Shown here: positions 8,784 to 17,450 of the stretch, piece by piece
Numbering within the stretch: position 1 is the stretch's first letter
How the letters are laid out: each line of letters opens with the position of its first letter
Position numbers and translations under genes: made by a program
NCBI RefSeq assembly: GCF_022179465.1
Contig: NZ_BPQV01000001.1
Span: 62,001-126,000 of the forward strand
DNA from: Methylobacterium organophilum
GTDB taxonomy: Bacteria; Pseudomonadota; Alphaproteobacteria; Rhizobiales; Beijerinckiaceae
Direction: 5' to 3'
Length of the DNA: 64,000 nt
The notes under the pieces: model-generated
Told to the model about the DNA's origin: nothing
What the model saw: the letters and a program-made list of their open reading frames with translations, nothing else
Databases searched by the model: none

Positions 8784-9713
8784 TCACGACGGCCGGATCT
8801 CTCTGCCCCCTTCGCGCGCCGCCTTGTCCTTGAGGTCGATCGCCTCCTCTTCCTCCTCCGGCACCACCTCGTTCGGGCCGGCGGTGACGTAGTGGAAGAA
8901 GCCCGCGAGGGCCGCGAAGCCCATCGTGGCGAGGCCGAACACCTTGGCGCCCCCCTTCCAGAAGGAGACGAGCGGCGAGATCTTCGGATCGTCCGGCAGG
9001 CCGTTATAGAGGTGCGGCTTGTCGTTGTGGTGGAGCACGTACATCACGTGCGTGCCGCCGACCCCCTTCGGGTCGTAGAGCCCCGCATGGTCGAACCCGC
9101 GCGACTTGAGGTCGTCGATCCGGTCATGCGCCTGCTCGACCATGGCCTCCTTGGTGCCGAACATGATCGCGCCGGTGGGGCAAGCCTTGGCGCAGGCCGG
9201 GGCCTGGCCGACGGCGACGCGGTCCGAGCACAGGGTGCACTTGTAGGCCTTGCGGTCGGTCTTCGAGATGCGCGGGATGTTGAAGGGGCAGCCCTTCACG
9301 CAATACGCGCAGCCGATGCAGTTCTCCTCGACGAAGTCGACGATGCCGTTGGAGTACTGCACGATCGCCCCCGGCGACGGGCAGGCCTTGAGGCAGCCCG
9401 GGTCGGTGCAGTGCATGCAGCCGTCCTTGCGGATCAGCCATTCGAGATTGCCGGCCTCGTTCTCGTATTCGGTGAACCGCATCAGGGTCCACGTCTTCGC
9501 GGTGAGGTCGTGCGGGTTGTCGTAGACGCCGACATTGATGCCGACGTCGTCGCGCAGGTCGTTCCACTCCTCGCAGGCCGATTGGCAGGCCTTGCAGCCG
9601 ATGCACTTCGACACGTCGATGAGCTTGGCGACCTCCTCGTGGGCGCGGATGGCCGGCGGCTGGTCCGTGGAGGCGGAGCGCTGCCGGATATCGAGGGAGC
9701 TGTAGTCAGCCAT
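8784..9713 (-). CDS. fdxH: Formate dehydrogenase beta subunit (four-cluster ferredoxin-like)
   Basis: A 309-residue electron-transfer subunit that relays electrons from the molybdopterin alpha subunit to the cytochrome b subunit. Ferredoxin-type Cys groups are visible in order: [37 protein letters not shown] and CTLCSDR...CAKACPTGA, enough for four [4Fe-4S] clusters. A single C-terminal helix (about 265-283, [17 protein letters not shown]) anchors it in the membrane as in FdnH/FdoH. The alpha stop is 15 bp upstream, so translation is probably coupled. Confidence 0.96.
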   Translation of the reverse strand: MADYSSLDIRQRSASTDQPPAIRAHEEVAKLIDVSKCIGCKACQSACEEWNDLRDDVGINVGVYDNPHDLTAKTWTLMRFTEYENEAGNLEWLIRKDGCMHCTDPGCLKACPSPGAIVQYSNGIVDFVEENCIGCAYCVKGCPFNIPRISKTDRKAYKCTLCSDRVAVGQAPACAKACPTGAIMFGTKEAMVEQAHDRIDDLKSRGFDHAGLYDPKGVGGTHVMYVLHHNDKPHLYNGLPDDPKISPLVSFWKGGAKVFGLATMGFAALAGFFHYVTAGPNEVVPEEEEEAIDLKDKAAREGGREIRPS

Positions 9714-9728
9714 GGTTCACACCCTCCC

Positions 9729-12700
9729 TCACGCGACCCGGTCCGACGGAGGCGAGGTCGGCTCGATGTTCACGAGCCAAGCCTTGAACTCCGGCGTCTC
9801 GGTGTTGGCGTCGCCGACCACGGGGGTCAGCGAGTTCGGGTGCCATCCTTTCTTGGTCTGGCCGATGAAGCCCCAGTGCTGCGGCATGCCGACCACGTGG
9901 ACCTTCTTGCCGTCGCAGATCAGCGGCTTGATGCGCTTGGTCACCACCGCCTTGGCCTTCACCGAGCCGCGCTTCGACCAGACGCGGACCCAGTCGCCCT
10001 TGGCGATGCCCTTCTCGCGGGCGAGCTCCTCGGAGATCTCGACGAAGGCCTCCGGCTGGAGGATCGCGTTGATCTTCGCGTGCTTGGTCCAGCCGTGGAA
10101 GTGCTCCGTCAGCCGGTAGCTCGTCGCCGCGTAGGGGAACTCCTCCGAGGTGCCGAGATCGGCCAGGTCACCCTTGAAGATGCGGGCGGCGGGCGCGCCC
10201 TTGATCTTCGGGAAGGCGGCGTTGGCGACCGGGGACTCGAAGGGCTCGTAATGCGTCGGGAACGGCCCGTCGCGCATGAGGCCCCGGGTCCACAGCCGGG
10301 CGACGCCCTCCTGGTTCAGGATGAACGGGCCCATGCCCTTCTCGGGGGCCACGGTGGCGCCGTAGTCCGGCACGTCGAAGCCGACCCACTGCTTGCCGTT
10401 CCACTCGATGAGCTTCTTCTTCTCCGACCAGGGCTTCCCGTCCGGGTCGCACGAGGCGCGGTTGTAGAGCACGCGGCGGTTGGCCGGCCAGGCGAAGGCC
10501 CAGTTCGGCGCGATGCCGCGATTGCCGGGATCGGTGTTGTCCCGGCGGGCCATGGTGTTGCCCTTCTCGGTGTAGCAGCCCGAGTAGATCCAGCAGCCGC
10601 AGGCGGTCGAGCCGTCGTCCTTGAGCTGCGCGAACCCGTCGACCTGCCTGCCGGCGGGGATCGTCGCCCCCGTGGCGTCCTGGATCGGGGCCAGCGTGTA
10701 GCCGTTGAGCTCGCGGGCGAGCTCCACCGGCGTCGGCGATTCCGCCAGGGCGTAGTTCCAGGTCAGGTTGACGATCGGATCCGGGAAGGCGCCGCCGTCC
10801 TTCTGGTACATCGCCTTCATCCGAAGGAAGATCGCCGACATGATCTCGATGTCCGAGCGGCACTCGCCCGGCGCATCCTGAGCCTGCCAGTGCCATTGCA
10901 GCCAGCGCGAGGAGTTCGAGAGCGACCCCTCCTCCTCCGCGAACAGCGTGGTCGGCAGCTCGAAGACTTCCGTCTGAATCTTCGTCGGATCGACGTCGTT
11001 GTACTCGCCGTGGTTCTCCCAGAAGCGGGCCGTCTCGGTCTGGAGCGGGTCCATGACCACGAGGAACTTCATCTTCGAGAAGGCCTCGGTCATCTTGGCG
11101 CGGTTCGGGAACGACAACAGGGGGTTGAAGCCCTGGATGACGTAGCCCGTCATCTTGCCCTGCTTGGCAAGCTCGAACCCGCGGATGACGTCGTAGGTCG
11201 GCACGTCGAGCTTGGGCAGATAGTCGTACGCCCAGTCGTTCTCCTTCTGCGCCTTGTCGCCCCACATCGCCTTCTGGAAGGAGACGAAGAACTTGTTGTA
11301 GTTCTGCCAGTAGCTCATCTGGCCGGGGCGCAGCGGCTTGAACTGCCGCTTGGCGATGTAGGACGCGTAATCCGGCTCCTTCTCGATCGGGATGTTCAGA
11401 TAGCCGGGGATGAGGTTGCTCATCAGCCCGATATCCGTGAGCCCCTGGATGTTCGAGTGGCCGCGCAGGGCGTTCATGCCGCCGCCCAGCATGCCGATAT
11501 TGCCGAGCAGGGTCTGCACGATGCACATCGAGCGGATGTTCTGCGAGCCCTTGGAATGGTGCGTCCAGCCGAGCGCGTAGAGCGAGGTCATCGTCTTCTC
11601 GGGCGACGACGTCTCCGCGATCATCTGGCAGACCTTGAGGAAGGTCTCCTTGGGCGAGCCGCAGATCCGCTCCACCATCTCGGGCGTGTAGAGCGCGATG
11701 TGCTTCTTCAAAAGCTGCATCACGCAGCGCGGATGCTGCATCGTCTCGTCGACGACGGCGTAACCGTCGGGACCGATCTCGTAGTCCCAGGTGGTCTTGT
11801 CGTAGTCGCGCTTGTCCTCCGAGTAGCCCGAGAACAGGCCCTCTTCGAACGCGTAGCCGTCCTTCACCACGAACGCGGCGTTGGTGTAGGCGGTGAGATA
11901 GCGATGCTGGAGCTTGTCGTTGTCGATCAGGTACTTGGCGACACCCGATAGGAACGCGATGTCCGTCCCCTGCCGGATCGGGCAGTAGAGATCGGCCACC
12001 GAGGCGGTGCGCGTGAAACGAGGATCGATGACGATGAGCTTGGCGTTGTTGTGCGCCTTGGCTTCCACCACCCACTTGAACCCGCAGGGGTGAGCCTCAG
12101 CGGCATTGCCGCCCATCACGGTGATGAGGTCCGCGTGCTTGATGTCCATCCAGAGGTTGGTCATCGCACCGCGGCCGAAGGAGGGCGCCAAACTGGCGAC
12201 CGAAGGACCGTGTCAAACCCTGGCTTGGTTGTCGAAGACCAGGGCCCCCATGCTTCGGACCGTCTTGTAGGTCAGCCAGGCCGTCTCGTTGGTGGTGGCC
12301 GAGGCGCCCAGGAAGCCGGTGGTGATCCATCGGTTGACCGTGAGGTCGCCGTTCTTGGCCACGAAGTTCCTGTCGCGGTCCTCCTTGAGGAGCGTCGCGA
12401 TCCGGTCGAGGGCGAAGTCCCAGGAGACCCGCTTGAACTCGGTCGTGCCCGGCGCCCGGTATTGCGGGTACTTGGTGCGGGTCTCGGACCGGATGAAGTC
12501 GAGGAGCGCCGAGCCCTTCGGGCAGAGCGTGCCGCGGTTGACCGGATGATCCGGGTCGCCCTCGACATGCATCACCGCGGACTTGGCGTTCTTCGAACGG
12601 TCGCCGAGGCTGTAGAGGATGACGCCGCAGGCCACCGAGCAATACGGGCAGGTGTTCCGCGTCTCGCGCATCTGCGCGAGCTTGTAGGGCCGCACCGCGG

Positions 12701-12809
12701 CGGCCATGGCGGGCTCGAGCCCGCCGAATCCGAGGGCGCCGAGCGAGCCCCCTGCGAGGCCGGCGCCCAGCCCCTTCAACAACCCGCGCCGCGAGACCTG
12801 GACCGTCAT
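9729..12809 (-). CDS. fdnG: Formate dehydrogenase-N alpha subunit, selenoprotein (UGA = Sec199)
   Basis: A 1026-residue molybdopterin oxidoreductase that oxidises formate in the periplasm. The twin-arginine signal SRRGLLKG lies at residues 6-13. Cys54, 57, 61 and 96 form the [4Fe-4S] site. The frame is interrupted once, by TGA at 12213-12215, exactly where the family has selenocysteine: the context is NQARV-U-HGPSVASLAP, and the following frame resumes without a shift. I read this as Sec199, not as a broken gene. A SECIS-like hairpin follows 11 nt later, and selB is in the same cluster. The start at 12809 is chosen because it places the Tat motif correctly; the frame is open 46 codons further upstream without homology. 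Automated gene callers will split this gene in two. Confidence 0.95.
12184..12201 (-). promoter_or_regulatory. SECIS element for UGA recoding in fdnG
   Basis: On the minus strand the sequence GGTCGCCAGTTTGGCGCC can fold as a GG/CC base, a bulged U, a 4-bp CGCC/GGCG stem and an AGUUU loop containing the G-U step recognised by SelB. It begins 11 nt after the UGA, the same spacing I recall for E. coli fdhF, whose SECIS also has a bulged U and an AGGUCU loop. The fold is read by eye and not energy-calculated. Confidence 0.8.
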
Positions 12810-12968
12810 GGCCTGACCCTGTTGAGAGGTATTCTCATTCCAAATCGTTTCCCAGGAACGCGCCCTGGTGGCAAGTGCGGTCGCGTGACACACGACCCTA
12901 AATTGTTGCGCGCAATCGATACGTTCGAAGGCCGGATTCCATCCCAAGCGATGGCGGGTTAGCCCTCC

Positions 12969-13304
12969 TTATTTCGACGGCGAGGCCGGATTGCTGCCGG
13001 ACGGGTTCGGCGTGCGGTGCGGGAGCGGCTCCTGCGGCTCCTGGCCGGTCTTGTTGGGGGTTTCGCTCGGCGGCACCGGGCGGTCCTTGTTCTGCGCGGT
13101 CGACTGGCCGCCCGGATCGGGCGCGTCCTTGCCGGCGGATTGCTCCCGCGGCACCGGCGCCTGGCTCCAGCCGTCATTGGCGCTGCGCGACCTGTCCCCG
13201 AGCACGTCTTGGCCCTTGATGCCGCCCTTGTCCTGCGCGAGGGCGGGCAGCCCCGAGGCGGCGAGCAGAAACGCAGCGGCGGCGAAACGGGTGAGATACG
13301 GCAC
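12969..13304 (-). CDS. Small secreted hypothetical protein
   Basis: A 111-residue protein with a signal peptide (MPYLTRFAAAAFLLAASG, ending PALAQ) and a short hydrophilic, Pro/Gly/Gln-rich mature region with no recognisable fold. The composition suggests an intrinsically disordered periplasmic or cell-surface protein. It lies head-on upstream of the fdn operon region, separated by 159 bp. No function can be proposed. Confidence 0.6.
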   Translation of the reverse strand: MPYLTRFAAAAFLLAASGLPALAQDKGGIKGQDVLGDRSRSANDGWSQAPVPREQSAGKDAPDPGGQSTAQNKDRPVPPSETPNKTGQEPQEPLPHRTPNPSGSNPASPSK

Positions 13305-13364
13305 GGCGGCCCTCGATCGTTGCGGATCCAGGGAAAGCGCGCCCGCGCCGCGGGAGTTCCTGCC

Positions 13365-14117
13365 TCAGAAGCCGCGGGCGGCGATCAGGTCGCGCAGGGT
13401 GGTGATGGTGGAAGAGTCGGCGACGCCGTCGACCCGCGCCTGCCGGAAATGGCGCTGGAAGGCCGTCACCACCGCCTCCGTCCGGGCCTCGAAGAGGCCG
13501 GTCACCGGCTGGTCGTAGCCGTAGAGGGCGAGCATGGCCTGGAGCGCCTCGACCGGCTGGCCGGATTCGCCCCGGCTGAGGAAGCGGCCGTCGCGGATCG
13601 GGCACGGCGGCACGTGATGGCCGATGCCCGCCGCGGCGAGACGATCCCAGGGAAAGTTCTCGCCGGGATCCTCCTTGCGCTCCGGCGCCACGTCCGAATG
13701 GGCGAGCACCCGCGCCGCGGGGATGCGCCAGCGCGCGACGATGTCCCGACACAGGGCGATCACCCCCGCGATCTGCGCCTCCGGATAGGGCGGCAGGCCG
13801 CCGTCATGGCCGGGATGGACGATCTCGACGCCGATGGAGCGGGAATTGATGTCGGTCTCGCCCATCCAGACGGCCCGCCCCGCATGCCAGGCGCGGCGCG
13901 CCTCGGGCACGAGCTGCACCGCGCGGCCATCCTCGTAGACGAGATAATGGGCCGAGACCTCGGCGGCGGGGTCGCGCAGCCGGGCGAGCGCCAGGGCGGC
14001 GTTCTCCATGCCGGTATAGTGGAGGATCAGCATGTCCGGGGCGGTACCGCTGCGCTCCCCGTGGTTCGGCGAAGGCAGCACCTTCTCCGCGAACGGGCTG
14101 TCGGGGACGAGGCTCAC
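13365..14117 (-). CDS. N-acetylmuramoyl-L-alanine amidase (Amidase_2) with peptidoglycan-binding domain
   Basis: A 250-residue enzyme of the AmiD/AmpD type. It cleaves the amide bond between N-acetylmuramic acid and L-Ala in peptidoglycan. The Amidase_2 domain covers about residues 25-165: ILHYTGM with the first zinc His, SAHYLVYEDG, SIGVEIVHPG, and VLAHSDVAPERKEDPG with another zinc ligand. A PG_binding_1 domain fills 175-250 (VEALQAMLALYGYD...). No signal peptide is apparent, so it may act on cytoplasmic recycling products or be exported another way. It overlaps the upstream TerB/J-domain gene by 4 bp (GTGA), so the pair is translationally coupled. Confidence 0.93.
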   Translation of the reverse strand: MSLVPDSPFAEKVLPSPNHGERSGTAPDMLILHYTGMENAALALARLRDPAAEVSAHYLVYEDGRAVQLVPEARRAWHAGRAVWMGETDINSRSIGVEIVHPGHDGGLPPYPEAQIAGVIALCRDIVARWRIPAARVLAHSDVAPERKEDPGENFPWDRLAAAGIGHHVPPCPIRDGRFLSRGESGQPVEALQAMLALYGYDQPVTGLFEARTEAVVTAFQRHFRQARVDGVADSSTITTLRDLIAARGF

Positions 14118-14839
14118 GTGATGCCCCGCTCCGCGGCGATGCGGTCCCAGGCCGCGTTCAGGGCGGCGAGCCGGTGGGTCGCGATCGCCACCGCCTCCGG
14201 CGGCAGGCCGCGGGCCACGGCCCGGTCGGGATGGTTCTCGGCCACGAGCCGGCGGTACTGAGCCTTGAGGGCGGCGTCGTCCGCCTCCCGGCCGAGGCCG
14301 AGCACGAGATAGGGATCGTCGGGCAGGCGGACATGCCGGGCGGCGACGCGCAGGAAGCCCGCCTCGTCGAGGCCGAAGATCGCCGCCACGTCGCGCAGGT
14401 AGCGCTCCTCCTTCTCGTGGATCGCGCCGTCGGCCTTGGCGATGTGGAAGAGGCCGTCGAGCACGTCCTCGAGCAGGGCCGGCTCGTCGCGGAAGGTCGA
14501 GGCGAGCTGCTGGGCATAGGCCTCGAAGCCGGCGGTCGTCGTCTTGGCGAGGTCGAACAGCCGCGCGACCCCGGGCCGGGCCGCAGGCGCGACCTGGACC
14601 ACGCGGTCGAAGGCCTCGATCTCGGAGGGCGTCACCACCCCGTCGGACTTCGCCATCTTGGCGGCCAGCGCCACGAGGCCGGTGGTGAAGACCACGTCCT
14701 TGGGCGTCGCGCCGAGCAGCGCGCCCTCGCGGTCGACCAGGAAATGCCCGGCCACGCCGCCGAGCAGGGCGCCGAGCGGCCCGCCGAGCAGGGCCCCGAG
14801 CCCGGCGCCCCCGATCTTGCCCCAGAGACCGGCGCTCAT
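14114..14839 (-). CDS. TerB and J-domain (DjlA-like) protein
   Basis: A 241-residue protein with a Gly-rich hydrophobic N-terminus (GGAGLGALLGGPLGALLGG, a possible membrane hairpin), a TerB-like helical domain at about 50-160 and a C-terminal J domain with HPD at residues 203-205 (AENHPDRA). This is the DjlA arrangement: a membrane-attached co-chaperone that stimulates DnaK. Its stop overlaps the GTG start of the amidase, suggesting joint action at the envelope. Confidence 0.9.
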   Translation of the reverse strand: MSAGLWGKIGGAGLGALLGGPLGALLGGVAGHFLVDREGALLGATPKDVVFTTGLVALAAKMAKSDGVVTPSEIEAFDRVVQVAPAARPGVARLFDLAKTTTAGFEAYAQQLASTFRDEPALLEDVLDGLFHIAKADGAIHEKEERYLRDVAAIFGLDEAGFLRVAARHVRLPDDPYLVLGLGREADDAALKAQYRRLVAENHPDRAVARGLPPEAVAIATHRLAALNAAWDRIAAERGIT

Positions 14840-14994
14840 GTGCGGGGCGCTCCTGCGCGGAGGGCGCCCGCGGACGGGACGGGCGGGGCGGCGGGGGAAA
14901 GCAAGGTCGGCCTCATCGGCAGGCTGTCGCGGCTTCGCCGGTTAACCCCGGAAGCGCGCGCCGGTGCAACCGCGCCGTGGCGGCTCCGCCGCCG

Positions 14995-15030
14995 AAAACG
15001 CGAAGGCCGGGGCGATCGCCCCGGCCTCGC
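14995..15030 (-). terminator. Rho-independent terminator
   Basis: On the minus strand GCGAGGCCGGGGCG, a short loop and CGCCCCGGCCTTCGC are followed by TTTT. It lies about 30 bp after the small lipoprotein gene that ends at 15060. Confidence 0.8.
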
Positions 15031-15059
15031 ACGCTTGAATTCAACCCTGACGGCGATTC

Positions 15060-15329
15060 TTAGCGGCAGTACACGTCGCCATAGGCGTCGCGGTAGGTGC
15101 CGTAGGGGCAGCGCGGCGCGGTGGCCGCACCGGCGATGGCGCCGCCGGCGCCGCCGATGGCCGCGCCCGCGAGCGCGCCGCCGGCCCGGCCCGTGGCGAG
15201 GCCGCCGATCGCCGCGCCGAGGCCGGCGCCGAGGGCACCGCCGCCGAGGGCACGGTCCTGGGGCGTGTTGCAGGCGCCGACGGACAGGGCGAGCGTACCT
15301 GCGAGCACGGCTGCGACGAGCTTCTTCAT
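15060..15329 (-). CDS. Glycine-zipper lipoprotein
   Basis: An 89-residue protein with a lipoprotein signal (MKKLVAAVLAGTLALSVGAC; lipobox V-G-A-C) and a Gly/Ala-zipper made of GGALGAGLGAAIGG-type repeats, as in OsmB/SlyB-like outer-membrane lipoproteins. The C-terminus carries two Cys (CPYGTYRDAYGDVYC). The start at 15329 is chosen over the upstream in-frame codon because GGGAG lies about 9 bp before it and the signal peptide starts there. Confidence 0.8.
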   Translation of the reverse strand: MKKLVAAVLAGTLALSVGACNTPQDRALGGGALGAGLGAAIGGLATGRAGGALAGAAIGGAGGAIAGAATAPRCPYGTYRDAYGDVYCR

Positions 15330-15528
15330 GACCGAGAACTCCCTTGTGCGGTCCCGCGCCCGGCCTGATTTCACCGTGGCGCCCTAACCCAGCTTAGCCA
15401 TTATGCACATGAATGGCGCCGGAACGGTCTAGGTTCCGCCTCTTTCGTCGGGGGGCATGACTTTTTTGCCGCAGACCGCCATGTGTGCGGCGGAACGCAG
15501 CCGGCCCGTCACCCATCTCGAGGATTCC

Positions 15529-16128
15529 ATGCCCAAAGCCACCCTGATCGTCCGCAAGCCCGCCGTCCGGCCCGAGCAGGTCGTCGACACGATCGCGCTC
15601 GACCATGCCGGCCGGCGCGCGACGCACGGCGCCCTCACCGCCGCGGGCGGTCTCGGCTTCGAGCTCGCCCTCTCCAACGCCGCCGGTCTGGAGGACGGGG
15701 ACGCCCTGAAGCTCGAGGACGGGCGCCTGGTCGCCATCCGCGCGGCGGACGAGCCGCTCCTCGAAGTCCGCGCCGGCAACCCGGCCCGGCTGCTGCGCCT
15801 CGCCTGGCAGCTCGGAGGCGAGCACGTCCCCACCGAGGTCGGCTCCGAAGCCCTCTACGTCCCGGTCACCGCCAACGCCCTGGTCCGCAACGCCGGCTGC
15901 GAAGCCGCCCCGGTCACCCGCCCCTTCAAGCCCGAAAAGCCCCCCCACGACCATAGCCAGTGCGGCCACGACCACCATCATCACGATCATGGCGACGGGC
16001 ACGGCCATGCCCAGGCTCACGACCATGCGCACGATCACGGACATGAGCATAAGCACGGTGCCGAGTGCGGCTGCGGCCATGATCACCATGACCACGACCA
16101 TAAGCACGGGCATCACCACGACCATTGA
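15529..16128 (+). CDS. ureE: Urease accessory protein UreE with long His-rich tail
   Basis: A 199-residue nickel metallochaperone-like protein. Residues 1-135 match UreE (peptide-binding domain, then LAWQLGGEHVPTEV and LYVPVTANALVRNAGC). Residues 140-199 are a metal-binding tail with about 27 His in 60 positions, plus Cys pairs. The family delivers Ni to urease. No urease structural or other ure gene is in this window, so this copy stands alone or serves a distant ure locus. It is 47 bp before dusA on the same strand. The start at 15529 follows the family N-terminus. Confidence 0.85.
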   Translation: MPKATLIVRKPAVRPEQVVDTIALDHAGRRATHGALTAAGGLGFELALSNAAGLEDGDALKLEDGRLVAIRAADEPLLEVRAGNPARLLRLAWQLGGEHVPTEVGSEALYVPVTANALVRNAGCEAAPVTRPFKPEKPPHDHSQCGHDHHHHDHGDGHGHAQAHDHAHDHGHEHKHGAECGCGHDHHDHDHKHGHHHDH

Positions 16129-16175
16129 GACCCTCGCGCGTTGAAGCCGAAACGGCGAGGGGCTATCCGCCCGCG

Positions 16176-17210
16176 ATGACCAAGCCTCTCCTCAACGCCG
16201 AAGACCTGCGCTTCACGGTGGCACCGATGATGGACTGGACCGATCGGCGCTGCCGGTCGTTCCACCGTGTCCTATCGCGCCGGGCCCGGCTCTATACCGA
16301 GATGGTGACGACGGGCGCCGTGCTCCACGGACCGCGGGACCGGCTGCTCGGTTTCGATGCCGTCGAGCATCCCGTCGCCGTGCAGCTCGGCGGCTCGGAT
16401 CCGGCCGATCTGGCGGCGACCGCCCGGATCGCCGCCGATTACGGCTACGACGAGGTCAACCTCAATGTTGGCTGTCCCTCCGACCGGGTGCAGGAGGGCC
16501 GCTTCGGCGCCTGCCTGATGCGCGAGCCCGCCCTGGTCGGCGACTGCGTGTCGGCGATGAAAGCGGCCGTCTCGATTCCGGTGACGGTGAAGTGCCGCAT
16601 CGGCGTCGACGACCAGGATCCTGAAGAGGCCCTCGACAGCCTCGCGCAGGCGGTGATCCCGGCTGGCGTCGATGGGCTGATCGTGCATGCCCGCAAAGCC
16701 TGGCTGAAGGGTCTGTCGCCTAAGGAGAACCGGGACATCCCGCCCCTCGATTACGGCCGGGCGGCCCGCCTGAAGGCGGCCCATCCCGCCCTGCCGATCG
16801 CGGTCAATGGCGGCGTCACCACGATCGCGCAGGCCAAGGCCCTCCTGCGCAACCTCGACGGCGTCATGATCGGCCGGGCGGCCTATAGCGACCCAGCAAT
16901 CCTGCTCGACGTGGATTCCGAGCTGTTCGGAGAAACGCCGCCGGTCGCCAACGCCTTCGAGGCGGTGGAAGCCTTTGCTCCCACCATCGCCCGCGGCCTC
17001 GAAGAGGGACTGCGGCTGCACGCCTTCACCCGGCACATGCTCGGCCTGTTCAACGGGCGCCCGGGCGCTCGGGCCTATCGCCGCCATCTTGCCACCGCCG
17101 GTATGGCGCCCGAGGCCGGGCTCGCCACGCTGCGGGAGGCCGTGGTCCATGTCACGCGGGCGACGGCTTCGGCCTACGGCACCGACGAGGCGTGGCAGAC
17201 GGCCTGCTAG
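16176..17210 (+). CDS. dusA: tRNA-dihydrouridine(20/20a) synthase DusA
   Basis: A 344-residue FMN- and NADPH-dependent enzyme that reduces uridine to dihydrouridine in the tRNA D-loop. Visible signatures are VAPMMDWTDRRCR at the N-terminus, NLNVGCPSDRVQEGRFGACLM with the catalytic Cys, the VKCRIGVDD segment, VHARKAWLKGLSPKENR, and the FMN-phosphate loop near AVNGGVTT and VMIGRAAY. The length is right for the DusA subfamily. Confidence 0.95.
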   Translation: MTKPLLNAEDLRFTVAPMMDWTDRRCRSFHRVLSRRARLYTEMVTTGAVLHGPRDRLLGFDAVEHPVAVQLGGSDPADLAATARIAADYGYDEVNLNVGCPSDRVQEGRFGACLMREPALVGDCVSAMKAAVSIPVTVKCRIGVDDQDPEEALDSLAQAVIPAGVDGLIVHARKAWLKGLSPKENRDIPPLDYGRAARLKAAHPALPIAVNGGVTTIAQAKALLRNLDGVMIGRAAYSDPAILLDVDSELFGETPPVANAFEAVEAFAPTIARGLEEGLRLHAFTRHMLGLFNGRPGARAYRRHLATAGMAPEAGLATLREAVVHVTRATASAYGTDEAWQTAC

Positions 17211-17450
17211 CGCGCGCCGAAATGGATACCAGCTCGGCGAGAGAACGCGCATCGAGACGAGGTTCGGCAATGCCTTTCTTTTCGCCGGCAAATTAGTCAA
17301 AAATCTTATTCGGCAAATATTTGTGGCGGCCAAAACACATGCTTCCGAAACAAATATTGTGACGGATTATGACTGAGCGTTGAACCGTAGCAGCCGCTAC
17401 GCCTCCGGGAAGCAACCACCAGCTGACTCGCTCCCCGGGGGACCTTCATC
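17211..17450 (+). promoter_or_regulatory. AT-rich upstream region of the PAP2 autotransporter with a repeated CAAATATT motif
   Basis: Bases 17270-17375 are far more AT-rich than the surroundings. Within them the perfect palindrome CAAATATTTG (17314-17323) is echoed by CAAATATTGTG at 17351. The two copies are 37 bp apart and both are followed by GTG. They look like regulator-binding sites for the autotransporter gene that starts at 17451. No confident -35/-10 pair could be assigned. Confidence 0.4.

Noticed and set aside
6954-11951. 1665-codon open frame antisense to the formate dehydrogenase operon
   Set aside because: Shadow of fdhE, fdnI, fdxH and fdnG; no family pattern and repetitive composition.
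12191-12215. Apparent stop codon splitting the formate dehydrogenase alpha gene (possible pseudogene)
   Set aside because: The UGA is in frame at the catalytic Sec position, is followed by a SECIS-like hairpin, and selB is in the same cluster; recoding explains it better than decay.
17211-17450. Pho box controlling the PAP2 autotransporter
   Set aside because: No CTGTCAT-like direct repeats were found in the upstream region.
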